Under the pieces are notes generated by a model. That model ran no database searches and was not told the DNA's origin. It saw only the letters and a list, made by a program, of their open reading frames with translations. Below are positions 1-8,682 of a stretch of 18,917 nt of DNA, piece by piece (the first letter of the stretch is position 1; each line of letters opens with the position of its first letter). The DNA comes from an uncultured Phascolarctobacterium sp. (lineage in GTDB: Bacteria > Bacillota > Negativicutes > Acidaminococcales > Acidaminococcaceae), in assembly GCA_900547415.1 (NCBI GenBank), contig URGS01000031.1, positions 1 to 18,917 on the forward strand, written 5' to 3'. The position numbers were made by a program, and so were the translations under genes.

Positions 1-98
<98 letters not shown>

Positions 99-102
99 TA
101 AG

Positions 103-140
103 AAAAAAGACCTGTACTAATTGTACAGGTCTTTTTTTTT
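103..140 (+). terminator. Rho-independent terminator of the rRNA operon
   Basis: A perfect 10-bp stem AGACCTGTAC / GTACAGGTCT (108-117 with 123-132) closes a 5-nt loop and runs into nine T residues. The left arm is preceded by a run of A (103-108), so the stem can extend through A-T pairs and could also terminate minus-strand transcription. It sits a few bases after the 5S 3' end. Confidence 0.93.
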
Positions 141-265
141 GTCAGCCAGATTACTGGCTGACAAGAACGTAGCCTGGGACACATGGCAGGCGATATTTGC
201 AGGAACGAAGCGACGCACAAATGAAGCCTGACAACTGAGACGAGCTGTCTGCAGCGTAATTTTGA
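141..265. other. Structured non-coding spacer after the rRNA terminator
   Basis: No gene is visible between the 5S terminator and the ABC exporter promoter, but the first 125 nt are less AT-rich than the following DNA and fold. A perfect 9-bp hairpin GTCAGCCAG / CTGGCTGAC (141-149 with 154-162) has no T tract. Next, CAGGC at 187-191 can pair either with GCCTG at 172-176 or with GCCTG at 226-230. The second pairing is extended by ATTTG / CAAAT (195-199 with 218-222). AGAC / GTCT can form another small hairpin near 239-250. From 266 to 345 the sequence is plain AT-rich DNA. The function is unknown; it may be a post-rRNA spacer repeated at other rrn copies. Confidence 0.45.
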
Positions 266-345
266 TGTAAAATATATGTTCTTCTATAAATATAAACTTA
301 AATAATAATAGATACTTATACGAATTTTCCTTTTAACCATATGTG

Positions 346-354
346 TGCTATAAT
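346..354 (+). promoter_or_regulatory. Extended -10 promoter of the ABC exporter
   Basis: TGCTATAAT is a perfect extended -10 element (TGn + TATAAT), placed 34 nt before the ATG at 389. No good -35 box lies at the right distance, only a T-rich stretch near 325-331, which fits an extended -10 class promoter. Confidence 0.7.
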
Positions 355-388
355 AGTTAAAAATTATTAGAAAATTATAGAGGGACAT

Positions 389-2119
389 ATGCTCAAACGA
401 TTTTTAAAATACTACCTTCCCTATAAAAAAATACTTACAATTACTTTACTGGGTGCAGTTTTAACATCTTTTGCGGAACTATTCTTTCCAATGTATCTGC
501 GATATATAATGAACGATATATTACCGCAGCATAATGTGTCCGCTTTATTAAAAAATGCAGGTGTTTTGTTATGTCTTTATCTTTTTAACTGCTTCATCAA
601 TTATAAGGTAATGCTTACTGGTCGTACTATAGGTGCTTGTATTGAACAGGATATGCGTCGTGCATTATTTAAGCATGTTCATTCTATGAGCTTCCGCTAT
701 TTTGACAATCAACGTGTTGGCCAGTTAGTTTCCAGAATTGTTGGCGATATTGGTGAAATTCGTGAGTTGATATTCTTAGGTCCTAACTATTTACTGGTTT
801 GTACCATTTTTATGCTAGGTACTATTAGTATTTTATTTTATCTTAACTGGAAGTTAGCAATTATAGTCAATATTTTGCTTTTAGCCAAAGCTTATGATTC
901 TGTTACGACAAATCGCAAGCTTAAAAAAGCAGGCCGAGATGCTCGTAAACAGGTAGGAAACATCACAGCCCAAACTACAGAAAGCTTGAATGCAGTTCGT
1001 TTAGTCCAATCTTTTAATAACGAAGAATTAGAGGTTTCTAAGCTGGACGAAGCTGCTGCGAAGCTTTTTGCTGCACGTAAAAAATCTTTTGATCTCTTAA
1101 GTCATTCAAATACTGCTATGGTCTTTTTCTCCAATATTACTAACCTGACCATTATAGTTGCAGGTGGTGTGTTGATTACCTATGGTCAAATGGAGTTTAG
1201 TGATCTTGTAGCATTTTTGCTTTACGTCTCTATTTTTATTCGTCCTATACTGCGTTTAAATGCTTTAGCAGAGGTTTACCAAAAGGGTATTGCCAGTTAC
1301 CAGCGTTTTGAACAGCTTATGGAAGTTGCTCCGGAAATAAAAGATGGCGATAATGCTATTGACGCAGGAGTATTAAAAGGCGACATTGCCTTTGAGAATA
1401 TAACATTTGCTTATGATGGCAAGGAGCCTGTAATCAAAAATTTTAGCCTTGAAATCAAGGCCGGCGAATCCGTAGCTTTTGTTGGTGGTACAGGAGTGGG
1501 CAAGAGTACAATCTGCAGCTTGTTGCCGCGATTTTATGAGCTTCAGAGTGGCCGTATTAGGATAGATGGCAGAGATATTAAAGAATTTACCTTAAATTCC
1601 TTAAGACGCAATGTTGGCATAGTTCAGCAGGATATATTTTTGTTTGCTGATTCTGTAAAGAATAATATTGCCTATGGAAGGCCGGATGCAAGTATGGAGC
1701 AGATTGTGGAGGCTGCCAAATTAGCAGAGGCGGATCGTTTTATTGAGCCTTTACCAGAAAAATATGAAACTGCTTTAGGTGAACGTGGTGTAAAGCTCAG
1801 TGGCGGTCAAAAACAGCGTATTGCCATTGCTAGAGTTTTTCTAAAAAATCCTCCAATTTTAATTTTAGATGAGGCTACCTCATCATTGGACAATGAAACA
1901 GAAAAAGCTATCCAAGCCGCACTCACAGAACTTTCTATAAATCGTACTACTTTGGTTGTTGCTCATCGCCTTGCTACGATACGTAATGTAGATCGTATTA
2001 TAGTGCTTTCTCCTAATGGTATTGCTGAGCAAGGCTCTCATGATGAGCTGATGGCTTTACATGGAGAATATTATAAGCTTTACATGGCTCAGTTTGAAAA
2101 TCCAGAGGATGTTATGTAA
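389..2119 (+). CDS. ABC transporter, fused permease and ATPase (MsbA/multidrug exporter type)
   Basis: This is a half-transporter of 576 aa, the normal length for the exporter class. Residues 1 to about 300 form a six-helix type-1 exporter membrane domain. Residues about 330-570 form the ATPase: Walker A with Lys372 (GGTGVGKST), ABC signature LSGGQ starting at Leu470, Walker B ending Asp494-Glu495, and H-loop His526. It should work as a homodimer in the inner membrane, exporting a lipid or hydrophobic compound; the substrate cannot be read from sequence. The start is supported by AGAGGGA just upstream of ATG. It has its own promoter and terminator, so it appears to be monocistronic. An MsbA-like lipid flippase and a multidrug exporter are both possible. 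Confidence 0.9.
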   Translation: MLKRFLKYYLPYKKILTITLLGAVLTSFAELFFPMYLRYIMNDILPQHNVSALLKNAGVLLCLYLFNCFINYKVMLTGRTIGACIEQDMRRALFKHVHSMSFRYFDNQRVGQLVSRIVGDIGEIRELIFLGPNYLLVCTIFMLGTISILFYLNWKLAIIVNILLLAKAYDSVTTNRKLKKAGRDARKQVGNITAQTTESLNAVRLVQSFNNEELEVSKLDEAAAKLFAARKKSFDLLSHSNTAMVFFSNITNLTIIVAGGVLITYGQMEFSDLVAFLLYVSIFIRPILRLNALAEVYQKGIASYQRFEQLMEVAPEIKDGDNAIDAGVLKGDIAFENITFAYDGKEPVIKNFSLEIKAGESVAFVGGTGVGKSTICSLLPRFYELQSGRIRIDGRDIKEFTLNSLRRNVGIVQQDIFLFADSVKNNIAYGRPDASMEQIVEAAKLAEADRFIEPLPEKYETALGERGVKLSGGQKQRIAIARVFLKNPPILILDEATSSLDNETEKAIQAALTELSINRTTLVVAHRLATIRNVDRIIVLSPNGIAEQGSHDELMALHGEYYKLYMAQFENPEDVM

Positions 2120-2159
2120 ATATTGGATAGTTGCAATGTTTGCAGGTTAAAGTTTACAG

Positions 2160-2197
2160 AAAAGCCTTTCTTTGTGAAGGGCTTTTTCTTTTTTTTG
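2160..2197 (+). terminator. Rho-independent terminator after the ABC exporter
   Basis: An 11-bp stem AAAAGCCTTTC / GAAGGGCTTTT (2160-2170 with 2176-2186, one T-G wobble) closes a 5-nt loop and is followed by a T-rich tract to about 2196. It separates the exporter from the trmK operon. Confidence 0.88.
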
Positions 2198-2208
2198 AAT
2201 CTGTAAAA

Positions 2209-2217
2209 TGCTATAAT
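2209..2217 (+). promoter_or_regulatory. Extended -10 promoter of the trmK operon
   Basis: TGCTATAAT, identical to the element before the ABC exporter, lies just after that gene's terminator and about 60-100 nt before the trmK start candidates. No convincing -35 hexamer is seen at 17 nt; the upstream DNA is a T run belonging to the terminator. Confidence 0.65.
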
Positions 2218-2307
2218 AAATAGATAAAATAATTTCTTTGACAAAATCGATATGTTAAATATTTTATGAAAGGAATAATGTCGCAATACTTGCGGCATAG
2301 GTTATTT

Positions 2308-3009
2308 ATGAATATAGGTGTTCGTTTAGAAGCAATTGGACATTTAGTTCCTCAAGGATGTAGTTTGGCAGATGTTGGTACTGATCATGCGTATTTGCCA
2401 GTATGGCTTTTGGAAAAGGGGATTATTACCCATGCTGTGGCAGGAGATATTGGAGAAGGTCCATGTCGAGCTGCACGTACTACAGTTGCTATGTATGGAG
2501 CAAAGGACAAGGTAGAGGTACGACTAGGAAGTGGTCTGAAGGTTCTAAAGCCTGGAGAAGTGGACTGTGTTACCATAGCTGGTATGGGAGCATCGACTAT
2601 GATAGATATTTTTGAGGAATCCGAAGCTGTTACCAAAAGCCTTAAGCATTTAGTTCTTCAGCCTATGGCAGGCGCCGCCTCTTTGCGTCGATGGCTTTGT
2701 GAGCATGGCTGGAACATTGTGGATGAGGATTTAGTAGAGGACGGTATCCATTTCTACGAAATTATCAGCGCAGTTCAGGGAAAGGCAGAGCAGCAAAGTG
2801 AAGTTGAGTATATGATAGGTAATGTACTTCTAAAGAAAGGACATCCTCTTTTAGCGAAGCATTTTCAACGTCAGATTGCTAATCTGAGTCAGCTTCTGGA
2901 AAATATGGAGCGTAGCCAGCAGGCTATGGCTACAGAGAAGTATACTCACAGCAAAAAGCAGCTATCTGAGCTTGAAGAGCTCTATAAATCAGTTTTTAAA
3001 GATATCTAA
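2308..3009 (+). CDS. trmK: tRNA (adenine(22)-N1)-methyltransferase TrmK
   Basis: Class I SAM-dependent methyltransferase predicted to make m1A22 in tRNA. The SAM-binding motif is DVGTDHAYLP near residues 21-30. The family motifs AGMGA and LQPM follow, then an alpha-helical C-terminal tail (EYMIGNVLL to the end) typical of TrmK. Start choice: this ATG gives 233 aa and an N-terminus (MNIGVRLEAIG) that lines up with family members. An upstream in-frame ATG at 2278 has a better Shine-Dalgarno (AAGGA, 2270-2274) and would add 10 residues, and one at 2266 would add 14. It is followed 38 nt later by a Nif3-like gene, the usual Firmicutes pairing. Confidence 0.9.
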   Translation: MNIGVRLEAIGHLVPQGCSLADVGTDHAYLPVWLLEKGIITHAVAGDIGEGPCRAARTTVAMYGAKDKVEVRLGSGLKVLKPGEVDCVTIAGMGASTMIDIFEESEAVTKSLKHLVLQPMAGAASLRRWLCEHGWNIVDEDLVEDGIHFYEIISAVQGKAEQQSEVEYMIGNVLLKKGHPLLAKHFQRQIANLSQLLENMERSQQAMATEKYTHSKKQLSELEELYKSVFKDI

Positions 3010-3047
3010 GATAAATATTTCGTTTTTGTGCTACGGAGGCGAAGAAT

Positions 3048-3824
3048 ATGGCAAATCTTGAAGAAGTAGAAAAGCTTTTAGGTGAAATGATACCAGTATC
3101 TTTGGCAGAGGACTGGGATAATGTTGGTCTTATGCTTGGCAGAAGCAATAAACAAATAAAGCGTGTACTGCTTGCTCTCGACTTAACTAGGGAGACAGCA
3201 AAACAAGCAATAGAAATGCGTGCTGATTTGATTATTACCCATCATCCGGCAATTTTCCGTAAGCTCTCCCAAATTACAGATAAGAATTGGCAGCAAGATA
3301 TTTTATTGCAGCTGGCTGAGCATGGAATTGCTGTTTATAGTGCTCATACTAATCTTGATTGTGTAAGTGGTGGAGTAAATGATGCACTGGTAAAGGCGCT
3401 GAATATTACAGATGATGAAATTCTTGATAGTGAAAGCGGATTGGGCCGTATAGGCTTTGTAAAGCCCCAGCCTATAGAAGACCTAGCATTGTTTGTAAAA
3501 AAGGCTCTAAAGGCCGATTACGTGGCTGTTGGCAACGCTGGTAGACGTGCACATAAGGTAGCCGTTTGTGGTGGAGCAGGCAGCGATTTGATTAGCATAG
3601 CTTTGGCCAAGGGGGCAGATACGCTTATTACAGGTGATGTTAAGTATCATTGTGCTCAGGAGGCTGTGTTCAATGGTATGAATGTTATAGATGCAGGCCA
3701 TCAGCCTACAGAACTGCCTGTACTGGAGGTTCTTGCAGACAGGCTTGCTTTACGTTTTGCTGAACGCTCCTGGCATATTGATATTAGAATTGCTACTGAA
3801 GCATTGCTATTAAAGCATATGTAG
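3048..3824 (+). CDS. Nif3-like dinuclear metal centre protein (YqfO/DUF34 family), short form
   Basis: The protein of 258 aa has the family's metal-binding residues visible: His65-His66 in ITHHP, His100 and Asp104 in SAHTNLD, and His218 and Glu222 in DAGHQPTE. DNVGLMLG sits near the N-terminus. Many Firmicutes members (B. subtilis YqfO, about 370 aa) carry an inserted PII-like domain; this one lacks it and matches the short E. coli YbgI-like architecture. The family forms a hexameric toroid; its biochemical role is unsettled (often annotated GTP cyclohydrolase I type 2, which I would not adopt). GGAGG eight nt before ATG supports the start. It is co-transcribed with trmK. Confidence 0.92.
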   Translation: MANLEEVEKLLGEMIPVSLAEDWDNVGLMLGRSNKQIKRVLLALDLTRETAKQAIEMRADLIITHHPAIFRKLSQITDKNWQQDILLQLAEHGIAVYSAHTNLDCVSGGVNDALVKALNITDDEILDSESGLGRIGFVKPQPIEDLALFVKKALKADYVAVGNAGRRAHKVAVCGGAGSDLISIALAKGADTLITGDVKYHCAQEAVFNGMNVIDAGHQPTELPVLEVLADRLALRFAERSWHIDIRIATEALLLKHM

Positions 3825-3856
3825 AATGAGTATTGATATAGAAAAGGGTGAAAATT

Positions 3857-4783
3857 ATGATTAATGAATTTAAAGCCGGAATCAAAATTTGTCAGGCTGC
3901 TATAGTAAGGGTACAGAAAATTGGTAATGCCTCCAATGGCAAGATGTTTGCTCGTGGCATGCTGGAGGACAATAGCGGCAGAATCCCCTTTGTCTGTTTT
4001 GATGCTGCGTCTGTAGATAAGCTCCAGGGTGTAGAAGCACCAACAGCTTTTATGGTAAATGGTATGGTAGATATAAACAAATTTGCAAATGATATGTCAT
4101 TGCAGATGATTGTGCAAAAATTTGAGGATATTTTACCTAATGATGATATTACCCATTTGCTGCCTAAGGGTGATTTTGATATTGAAGCCTATAAGGGTAA
4201 GCTGAATGATTTGATTCGTTCAGTACGCAGTCCTTTAATCAGGTCTCTTTTAGAGAATATTTTTACAGGTACTATTTATGATAAATTTGTTATAAATCCT
4301 GCAGGAACGCGTATGCATCACGGATATATTGGCGGACTACTGCAGCACTCTGTTGATGTTGCTGGTTTGGCTGTGGCTATGGCTGAGCAGATTGGCAATG
4401 CGGATAAGGATTTGGTTATTGCAGGAGCATTGCTGCATGATATTGGCAAGCTGCGTGAAATTTCTCCCCAGCTTGGTTTCCCTTATACTGACGAGGGACG
4501 CCTTTTAGGTCACATTGCCATGTCTGCAATGATGGTGCAGGAGGCTGCAGCCCGTCTTAAAATTCCCGCAGCCCGTATAGAGCATTTGCTGCATATTTTA
4601 CTTTCCCATCATGGTGATAACGAAAAAGGCTCTCCTGTTGCTTGTGTGACTAAGGAAGCCTTTATAGTTCATTATGCTGATGAAGTTAATGCTATTATGA
4701 ATCAGTTTGAGGTTAACGATGGTCAGGGAACTTGGGAATATAACAAGATGCTGCAAAGGAATCTGTTTTACGGCAAGCCATAA
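3857..4783 (+). CDS. 3'-5' exoribonuclease, YhaM-like (OB fold plus HD domain)
   Basis: Residues about 5-100 resemble an OB-fold nucleic-acid-binding domain. Residues about 145-290 form an HD hydrolase domain: His164 (QHSVDV), the metal pair His194-Asp195 (LLHDIGK) and His251-His252-Gly-Asp254 (HHGD). This layout and 308 aa length fit the YhaM family of 3'-5' exoribonucleases. Start choice: a GTG at 3848 is in frame but lies inside the AGGGTG Shine-Dalgarno (3845-3850), which is well spaced for ATG 3857, giving MINEFKAG. It is 32 nt after the Nif3-like gene and probably last in that operon, although no clear terminator follows. Confidence 0.88.
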   Translation: MINEFKAGIKICQAAIVRVQKIGNASNGKMFARGMLEDNSGRIPFVCFDAASVDKLQGVEAPTAFMVNGMVDINKFANDMSLQMIVQKFEDILPNDDITHLLPKGDFDIEAYKGKLNDLIRSVRSPLIRSLLENIFTGTIYDKFVINPAGTRMHHGYIGGLLQHSVDVAGLAVAMAEQIGNADKDLVIAGALLHDIGKLREISPQLGFPYTDEGRLLGHIAMSAMMVQEAAARLKIPAARIEHLLHILLSHHGDNEKGSPVACVTKEAFIVHYADEVNAIMNQFEVNDGQGTWEYNKMLQRNLFYGKP

Positions 4784-5020
4784 AGCTTTATATAATAACG
4801 GAAATTTGGTATAGTAGGTGGACTTGTCATCTGATAAAAAACAAGGAGCAATGGATATAGTGTTGTTAATAGGATAATTTTTTGTGATTTTGTCTTAGGC
4901 AGAAGATACCTTTGTACTGCAAAAACATAGAACAATATTTTATATCTTTCCATAGAAAATACGAAAAGTTTTTGAACAAGTAAAACTTTTGTGAACGAAA
5001 GAGATAAAACGCTATATTCG

Positions 5021-5029
5021 TGATATAAT
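5021..5029 (+). promoter_or_regulatory. Extended -10 promoter of the nine-gene operon
   Basis: TGATATAAT is a perfect extended -10 (TGn + TATAAT) 39 nt before the response-regulator ATG. The hexamer at the -35 distance (about 5001-5006) is poor. The preceding intergenic stretch from 4784 is AT-rich, with no gene and no convincing terminator. Confidence 0.65.
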
Positions 5030-5068
5030 AAAGCAAAGCTCTTAATATAAATGTCAGGAGTGAGAAGA

Positions 5069-5764
5069 ATGACTAAACAAAAAATTTTAATTGCTGATGA
5101 TGAAGCTCAGATTCGAGAGATTCTGCGTATTTATTTTGAAAAGGAAGATTTTCAGGTTATTGAAGCTGAGGATGGTGCAGCTGCTATTCTTAAGGTTCAA
5201 TCTGAAGAACCGGATATATTGTTGCTGGATATTATGATGCCTGTTCTGGACGGCATTGAAGTGTGCAAACAGGTTCGTAAAATTTCCAATGTACCTATTA
5301 TTATGGTAACTGCAAAGGATGACGATGATGATCGTATCGCTGGTTTGGAGATTGGTGCTGATGACTACATTACTAAGCCCTTTAATTCCAGAGAAGTTGT
5401 TGCCAGAGTAAAGGCAGTTCTGCGTCGTGTAGGCTCTGCTGATAAGAAGGGCGAGGTTCAACGCCTGTCCTACGAGGGGCTGACTATTGATATGGACCAA
5501 TATCAGGTAGTAGCATTTGGTAATAAAATGACCTTTACTACTAAGGAAATGGAGCTTTTGTGGTGCTTGGCATCTAATCCTGGTAAGGCTTTTTCCAGAA
5601 ATCAGCTGCTGGAATCCATCTGGGGTTACTCCTATTATGGTGATACAAGAACTGTAGATACTCATATTAAGCGTATCAGACAAAAGCTTAATATTCCGGC
5701 AGATTCCAAATGGGATATTACAACTATTTGGGGCGTAGGCTACAAATTCGAAATTAAAGATTGA
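5069..5764 (+). CDS. DNA-binding response regulator, OmpR/PhoB family
   Basis: The receiver domain (residues 1-120) shows Asp10-Asp11, the phospho-acceptor Asp54 (LLLDIMMP) and Lys103 (ITKPF). A C-terminal winged-helix domain (about 130-230) contains the family's TRTVDTHIKRIRQKL and WGVGYKF stretches. The 231 aa length is typical. Start choice: an ATG at 5051 is in frame but overlaps the AGGAG Shine-Dalgarno (5056-5060), which is correctly spaced for ATG 5069 (MTKQKILIADDE). It is first in a long operon and is followed 67 nt later by its sensor kinase. Target genes cannot be read from sequence. Confidence 0.93.
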   Translation: MTKQKILIADDEAQIREILRIYFEKEDFQVIEAEDGAAAILKVQSEEPDILLLDIMMPVLDGIEVCKQVRKISNVPIIMVTAKDDDDDRIAGLEIGADDYITKPFNSREVVARVKAVLRRVGSADKKGEVQRLSYEGLTIDMDQYQVVAFGNKMTFTTKEMELLWCLASNPGKAFSRNQLLESIWGYSYYGDTRTVDTHIKRIRQKLNIPADSKWDITTIWGVGYKFEIKD

Positions 5765-5831
5765 TAGGCGACAAAGTTTTAAAAGTGAACTGCAGGTATT
5801 TCCATAGGGTATCTAAACATATTAGAACATC

Positions 5832-7394
5832 ATGAAAAAATCACTTAGTACTCGCCTGATGTATAGTTATATGACTGTTATCGTTATCATTGTCGTTGGT
5901 ATTACTGCAGGTATTTCCTATCTGATTGCAGACTACTTCTTCAAGATAAAGGAGCAGGAGTTGTCCCAAAAGGGACATGAGATGTCTGAAACAATAGAGT
6001 ATTTTGTGCGCATGAACGACCATAGTACTTTAAGTCGCTATATTTTAGCGGTAGATCGTCTGGTTGGAGCACGTATATGGTTGTTTGACGACAATTATGG
6101 CCTATTAGCTGCATCCTATGTACTGGATCAGAGCCAGGAACACGAAAATGGTAACGATGAGTCAATACTAGACTTTTTCAGGGATAATGAACTTAATAAT
6201 AATTTAAAGGTTGCAGACGGAACAGATCAGTTAGAGCATGCTATGAAGCAAAGCGACATGGCTGATAAGGTTAAGGTTATCCTGAATGATATCTATGCTG
6301 GCAAGTCCTTCCAATCTCAAATTTTTCATCCATACTACAAGGAGCACGTTATTTTAGTAGGCGTTCCTTATTTGGATCCGCTTACTGGTAATAAGGGTGC
6401 GATTTTGATGACGGAGCCACTTAGCGGCTTTGAAAGATTTTTGCGAAATGTCTACATATATGTTATTATAGTAGGTATTATAGCCATTATATTTAGCTTA
6501 TTCTTAGTACGCAGACTTTCGCGCATTATTATTATGCCAGTGGAAAAGATGAAGGACGTAGCTAAGGCTATGGCCTCCGGTGATTATTCCAAGCGTGTAG
6601 AAGTTATGGGCGAGGATGAAATTGCTGAGCTTGGCGAAGCATTGAACTCTCTTGGTAAAGATCTGGATGAGTATGTTGCTAAGATGGAGCGAACTGAGAA
6701 AATTCGCAGGGATTTTGTGGCTAATGTTTCCCATGAGCTGCGTACTCCTATTACCATTATCCGTGGCTACAATGAGGCTATTAATGATGGAATGGTAACA
6801 GATAAGGAGATGCTTCAGCGTTATCGTGGGCTTATAAATGACGAGACTATTCGTCTCGAACGAATGGTTCGTGAGCTTCTTGATATTAGCCGACTTGAAT
6901 CTAGAGATCCGTTGACGGTTAATAATATGGATGAATTGCCATTGGCAGCCATCATCCGCAACGTTGCCGAAAAGCTAGCCGTAAAAGGTGTTAAACATAA
7001 TGTAAAAATTGATGTTAAGGCCGATGAGGATATTAGAATTTTAGGCAATGGCGATCAAATGGTACAGTTAATTCTTATTTTGTGCGATAATGCCTTGAAA
7101 TATTCGCCCAAAAATGGTACTGTATCAGTATGTGCGAATAAGGTAAGTGACGGTAGTGTGCTTGTTACTGTTTCCGACCAGGGAGAGGGCATTCCTGCAG
7201 AAGAAATACCCTTTATTTGGGAGCGTTTCTACAAGGTGGAAAAGTCTCATTGCCGCAGGGTTCCGGGAACTGGTCTTGGCTTGGCTATCGCTAAAGAGAT
7301 TATTCGTATGCACGGCGCAAGCGCCGAGGTAATCAGCGAATGTGGTGTTGGCACTACATTTGAAATTAAATTTCCAAAGGATAAGGTAGTATGA
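5832..7394 (+). CDS. Membrane sensor histidine kinase (HAMP - HisKA - HATPase)
   Basis: The order is TM1 (about 10-35), an extracytoplasmic sensor region of about 165 residues, TM2 (about 207-226), HAMP (about 227-279), and HisKA with phospho-acceptor His301 (NVSHELRTP). The HATPase domain has an N box (CDNALKYSP), G1 (SDQGEGIP), an F box (WERFYKV) and G2 (GTGLGLAIAKEI). At 520 aa it is full-length and the likely partner of the response regulator upstream. The start ATG has no convincing Shine-Dalgarno, unlike every other gene here, although the MKKSLSTRL beginning before TM1 looks right; weak initiation may keep kinase below regulator. Its TGA overlaps the ATG of the next gene (ATGA). Confidence 0.93.
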   Translation: MKKSLSTRLMYSYMTVIVIIVVGITAGISYLIADYFFKIKEQELSQKGHEMSETIEYFVRMNDHSTLSRYILAVDRLVGARIWLFDDNYGLLAASYVLDQSQEHENGNDESILDFFRDNELNNNLKVADGTDQLEHAMKQSDMADKVKVILNDIYAGKSFQSQIFHPYYKEHVILVGVPYLDPLTGNKGAILMTEPLSGFERFLRNVYIYVIIVGIIAIIFSLFLVRRLSRIIIMPVEKMKDVAKAMASGDYSKRVEVMGEDEIAELGEALNSLGKDLDEYVAKMERTEKIRRDFVANVSHELRTPITIIRGYNEAINDGMVTDKEMLQRYRGLINDETIRLERMVRELLDISRLESRDPLTVNNMDELPLAAIIRNVAEKLAVKGVKHNVKIDVKADEDIRILGNGDQMVQLILILCDNALKYSPKNGTVSVCANKVSDGSVLVTVSDQGEGIPAEEIPFIWERFYKVEKSHCRRVPGTGLGLAIAKEIIRMHGASAEVISECGVGTTFEIKFPKDKVV

Positions 7395-7909
7395 TTTTAA
7401 AGTATTTTTGTCCCGATTACAGAGTAAAAAGCATTTTTGACATTTCTCCGAAATGGTTAAAGAGGAATGGTTACATGAAGCTTGTTGTTGATATTGACAA
7501 CACCCTTCTTCCCCGTGATAAGAATCTGGTTGGTCCCCGAGCTATGACCTGGATTCGTCAAATGCATCAACTGGGCATTAATGTTGCCCTGATTTCTAAC
7601 AATGGCGGTGACCGCATTAAGGCTATTACACGCCAAACTAATCTCGGTACTATTATGCGTGCGGCTAAACCGCTTCCTTCTGCTTACAAGCAAATTACTA
7701 AGGCTATGGGCGGAGGCAAGATTCTCTTTGTTGGTGATCAGCTTGTAACTGATGTTCTTGGTGCTAAGTCCTCCGGTCATACCGTTGTATGGGTACAATC
7801 CTTGGGCGGTAAGGAGCACTTCATTACTCGCTGCACTCGTAAGCTGGAGAAATTCATTGCTAATCGTCTTGAAAAGAATGGTATGATGCCTAAGGAGCGT
7901 CTGTTATGA
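7391..7909 (+). CDS. HAD-superfamily phosphatase, YqeG family
   Basis: A small HAD hydrolase of 172 aa with no large cap. Motif I has the nucleophile Asp34 and acid/base Asp36 (DIDNTLLP). Motif II is the Ser/Asn stretch LISNNGGDR, and motifs III/IV are near KPLPSAYK and GDQLVTDVLG. Length and motif spacing match YqeG (HAD-IIIA), a conserved Firmicutes phosphatase whose physiological substrate is not firmly established. Start ATG overlaps the kinase stop by 4 nt, with AAGG-rich sequence (AAAGGATAAGG) upstream inside the kinase gene. Its own stop overlaps the next ATG by 4 nt, so the two are translationally coupled. Confidence 0.9.
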   Translation: MILKYFCPDYRVKSIFDISPKWLKRNGYMKLVVDIDNTLLPRDKNLVGPRAMTWIRQMHQLGINVALISNNGGDRIKAITRQTNLGTIMRAAKPLPSAYKQITKAMGGGKILFVGDQLVTDVLGAKSSGHTVVWVQSLGGKEHFITRCTRKLEKFIANRLEKNGMMPKERLL

Positions 7910-8682
7910 AAATAGCTCTTTTGCAGCTGGCTGTATTAGAAAAGAATAAAGCCGAAAATGTTGCAAGAGGCTTGGACATGGCCTGCAGAGCGGCAAAGGA
8001 CCATGATATTGTTGTATTGCCAGAGGTTTGGACAACTGGCTATTCTTTGGGTCATCTTGATGTAGATGCTGAGGAGGTTGACAAAGGTGTCATTCCTCAG
8101 CTCCAGCAGATTGCCAAAGAAAATGGCTGTAGTATTATTGCTGGCTCTGTGCCTATGCGCAGAGATGGCGTAGTTTATAATACCTCTGTTGCCATCAATA
8201 AAAAGGGCGAAATCGTCAATATGTACGATAAGGTACATCTTTTTGGTTTATTCCAGGAAGAAAGATTCTTTGCGCCTGGTAACAGTTTTGGCGTATTTGA
8301 TCTTGACGGTGTTTGTTGTGGTTCTACAATCTGCTATGACCTTCGTTTCCCAGAGCTGTTCCGTCACCAGGCGTTGGCAGGTGCCCAGATAATATTCTGC
8401 CCTGCAGAGTGGCCTAAGGCACGTGGAGATATTTGGTATCTGCTTTCTCAAGCAAGGGCGGCAGAAAATCATATTTTTATGGTTGCTGTCAACTGTGCCG
8501 GAACCTTTAAGAAGGCTCCTTTCTATGGCCATTCAATGGTCATAGCTCCTAGCGGCAAAATCCTTGCTGAGGGAGGAATGGATGAGGAAATAATATCCTG
8601 TACTATTGATTTAGATGAAATTGGCAAAGTGCGTAAACATTTAAATGCTTTGGCAGATGTACGCAAGGAGCTGATAAAATAA
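7906..8682 (+). CDS. Carbon-nitrogen hydrolase (nitrilase superfamily, omega-amidase/Nit2-like)
   Basis: The protein of 258 aa spans the whole nitrilase fold. The catalytic triad is visible: Glu40 (LPEVWTTGY), Lys109 (YDKVHLF) and Cys143 (STICYDLRFPEL). No signal peptide, so it is cytoplasmic. The short length and YDLRFPEL context point to the Nit/omega-amidase-like or YafV branch, which hydrolyses small amides such as alpha-keto acid amides or damaged metabolites; the exact substrate is not readable. The start overlaps the YqeG stop (ATGA), and its stop overlaps the start of the VanX-like gene (TAATG). Confidence 0.9.
   Translation: MKIALLQLAVLEKNKAENVARGLDMACRAAKDHDIVVLPEVWTTGYSLGHLDVDAEEVDKGVIPQLQQIAKENGCSIIAGSVPMRRDGVVYNTSVAINKKGEIVNMYDKVHLFGLFQEERFFAPGNSFGVFDLDGVCCGSTICYDLRFPELFRHQALAGAQIIFCPAEWPKARGDIWYLLSQARAAENHIFMVAVNCAGTFKKAPFYGHSMVIAPSGKILAEGGMDEEIISCTIDLDEIGKVRKHLNALADVRKELIK

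Noticed and set aside
5087..5683. 198-aa minus-strand frame opposite the response regulator
   Set aside because: It is a shadow of a clear response regulator on the plus strand, with no ribosome site and no recognisable similarity. Similar long antisense frames occur opposite the nitroreductase, sulfatase, maturase and kinase genes and were left out for the same reason.
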